A program made the translations under genes and the position numbers. A model generated the notes under the pieces. That model saw only the letters and a list, made by a program, of their open reading frames with translations. It made no database searches and was not told the origin of the DNA. A stretch of DNA of 64,000 bases, from NCBI RefSeq assembly GCF_003260195.1, contig NZ_QEIH01000003.1:496001-560000 (forward strand). The letters are read 5' to 3'. This DNA is from Lutibacter citreus (GTDB lineage: Bacteria > Bacteroidota > Bacteroidia > Flavobacteriales > Flavobacteriaceae). Shown one piece after another: positions 63,589-64,000 of the stretch. Every line of letters begins with the position of its first letter. Position 1 is the stretch's first letter.

Positions 63589-63663
63589 GGTGGAAGACCG
63601 GATTCGAACCGGCGACCCTCGGTACCACAAACCGATGCTCTAACCAACTGAGCTACAACCACC
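63589..63663 (-). tRNA. tRNA-His (anticodon GTG)
   Basis: Read on the minus strand: acceptor 5' strand GGTGGTTG, D-stem GCTC/GAGC, anticodon stem TCGGT/ACCGA around loop TTGTGGT (anticodon GTG, so His), T-stem GCCGG/CCGGT with TTCGAAT loop. The extra 5' G (position -1) opposite C73, required by HisRS, is encoded. Inside the acceptor stem positions 5:68 and 6:67 are T-T, so two tandem mismatches interrupt an otherwise paired helix. CCA is not fully encoded. Own promoter and terminator flank it. Confidence 0.95.
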
Positions 63664-63675
63664 ATATTGCGGGTG

Positions 63676-63706
63676 CAAATTTAGTACATTTTTACAGTTT
63701 TCCAAA
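63676..63706 (-). promoter_or_regulatory. promoter of tRNA-His
   Basis: On the minus strand TTTG (complement of 63703-63706), 19-bp spacer, TAAATTTG (complement of 63676-63683). A full match to the Bacteroidota consensus, starting transcription a few bases before the tRNA. Confidence 0.8.
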
Positions 63707-63713
63707 CATTTTT

Positions 63714-64000
63714 TCAAAATAAATCATCTAATTTTTTAATAGCAACATAACGCTCTGAATTAAAGCCTTCTGCAAATTCACATCCAACGAGCCTTCCTAA
63801 ATCTTGAGCTCTATATATTATACTGTCTAAAAAGTTTTTACTGGTAATTGGTGAAGTTGGTTCATTACTTTTTGGATCGTAAAATTGTGAACTATAAGCT
63901 TTTACAGAATCTAGTTTTAATTCAATTGTGTCACTTACGTCAATTACAAAATCTGGCTCAATATTTTTCCATTGAATATAATGATATACCTGTTTTGGTC
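63714..64000 (-). CDS. bshB1: bacillithiol biosynthesis deacetylase BshB1 (partial, 3' end)
   Basis: The last 95 codons of a gene that continues past the right edge. The translation contains VYHYIQWKNIEPDFVIDVSD, AYSSQFYDPKSNEPTSPITS, FLDSIIYRAQDLGRLVGCEF and EGFNSERYVAIKKLDDLF before TGA at 63714-63716. This is the C-terminal part of LmbE/PIG-L-family BshB1, which deacetylates GlcNAc-malate in bacillithiol synthesis. The zinc and catalytic motifs of the N-terminal part lie outside the window. Presence of this gene suggests bacillithiol as the main low-molecular-weight thiol. Confidence 0.85.
   Translation of the reverse strand, partial: PKQVYHYIQWKNIEPDFVIDVSDTIELKLDSVKAYSSQFYDPKSNEPTSPITSKNFLDSIIYRAQDLGRLVGCEFAEGFNSERYVAIKKLDDLF

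Overview
This window is chromosomal DNA from a low-GC member of the Bacteroidota, almost certainly the family Flavobacteriaceae. The evidence is the strongly AT-rich sequence, the promoter pattern TTTG-N19/20-TAnnTTTG, the frequent lipoproteins and Por/TonB-era surface proteins (OmpA lipoprotein, TonB-dependent receptor, DUF4252 and DUF4369 proteins), a bacillithiol deacetylase (bshB1) at the right edge, and many conserved flavobacterial neighbourhoods. I see no insertion sequence, prophage, CRISPR array or rRNA operon; the window is mostly core genome with a few accessory genes.

Layout. 0.2-5.4 kb: a divergent DNA-damage-tolerance cassette: SRAP protein plus small XRE regulator on the minus strand, and a DnaE-type polymerase plus DinB on the plus strand, with repeated inverted-repeat operators between them. 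5.4-6.4 kb: a collapsed alpha/beta-hydrolase pseudogene and an NfsB-type nitroreductase. 6.7-7.8 kb: a TlpA-like thioredoxin lipoprotein. 7.9-10.6 kb: a five-gene minus-strand operon (lipocalin-like, OmpA-like, TSUP transporter, a 59-aa Cys-rich protein, DUF6933). 10.8-14.7 kb: TruC, then a helical protein of unknown function, a REC-CRP fusion regulator and a PAS histidine kinase. 14.7-18.5 kb: fused 2-oxoacid dehydrogenase E1, an Lrp-type regulator and an M14 carboxypeptidase. 18.5-19.3 kb: an XRE regulator behind a cluster of TTACAATTGTAA operators. 19.3-25.6 kb: M1 aminopeptidase, an ECF sigma/anti-sigma/DUF4252 operon and an S41 protease. 25.7-32.8 kb: topoisomerase IV (parC, parE), EamA permease, YchF and a 2[4Fe-4S] ferredoxin.

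32.8-42.6 kb is one long plus-strand block: LuxC-like acyl-CoA reductase, serC, serA, DUF1015, YggS, an exonuclease/GIY-YIG protein, a K+ channel, miaA, yjjX and a TIGR02757 protein. 42.7-45.9 kb: a macrodomain-like protein, aroQ, a beta-barrel protein and xerD. 46-49.5 kb: a very large protein that I read as PPi-dependent PEP carboxykinase, with an 18-bp palindrome upstream. 49.9-56.6 kb: RNase Y, a candidate 6S-like RNA, zapA, a coiled-coil partner, and divergently an M23 peptidase and TonB receptor. 56.8-64 kb: PAS-LuxR regulator, Bcp peroxiredoxin, an endonuclease III without its Fe-S cysteines, a 46-aa protein with an ECF sigma factor, uvrA, a TPR protein, tRNA-His and the 3' end of bshB1.

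Best candidates for something under-described are the XRE-controlled translesion cassette without a LexA-type protease domain, the TTACAATTGTAA operator cluster, the macrodomain-like gene, the putative PPi-PEPCK with its palindrome, the structured RNA downstream of zapA, and the cluster-less endonuclease III. Two small genes (59 and 46 aa) and one pseudogene were found by reading the gaps directly.
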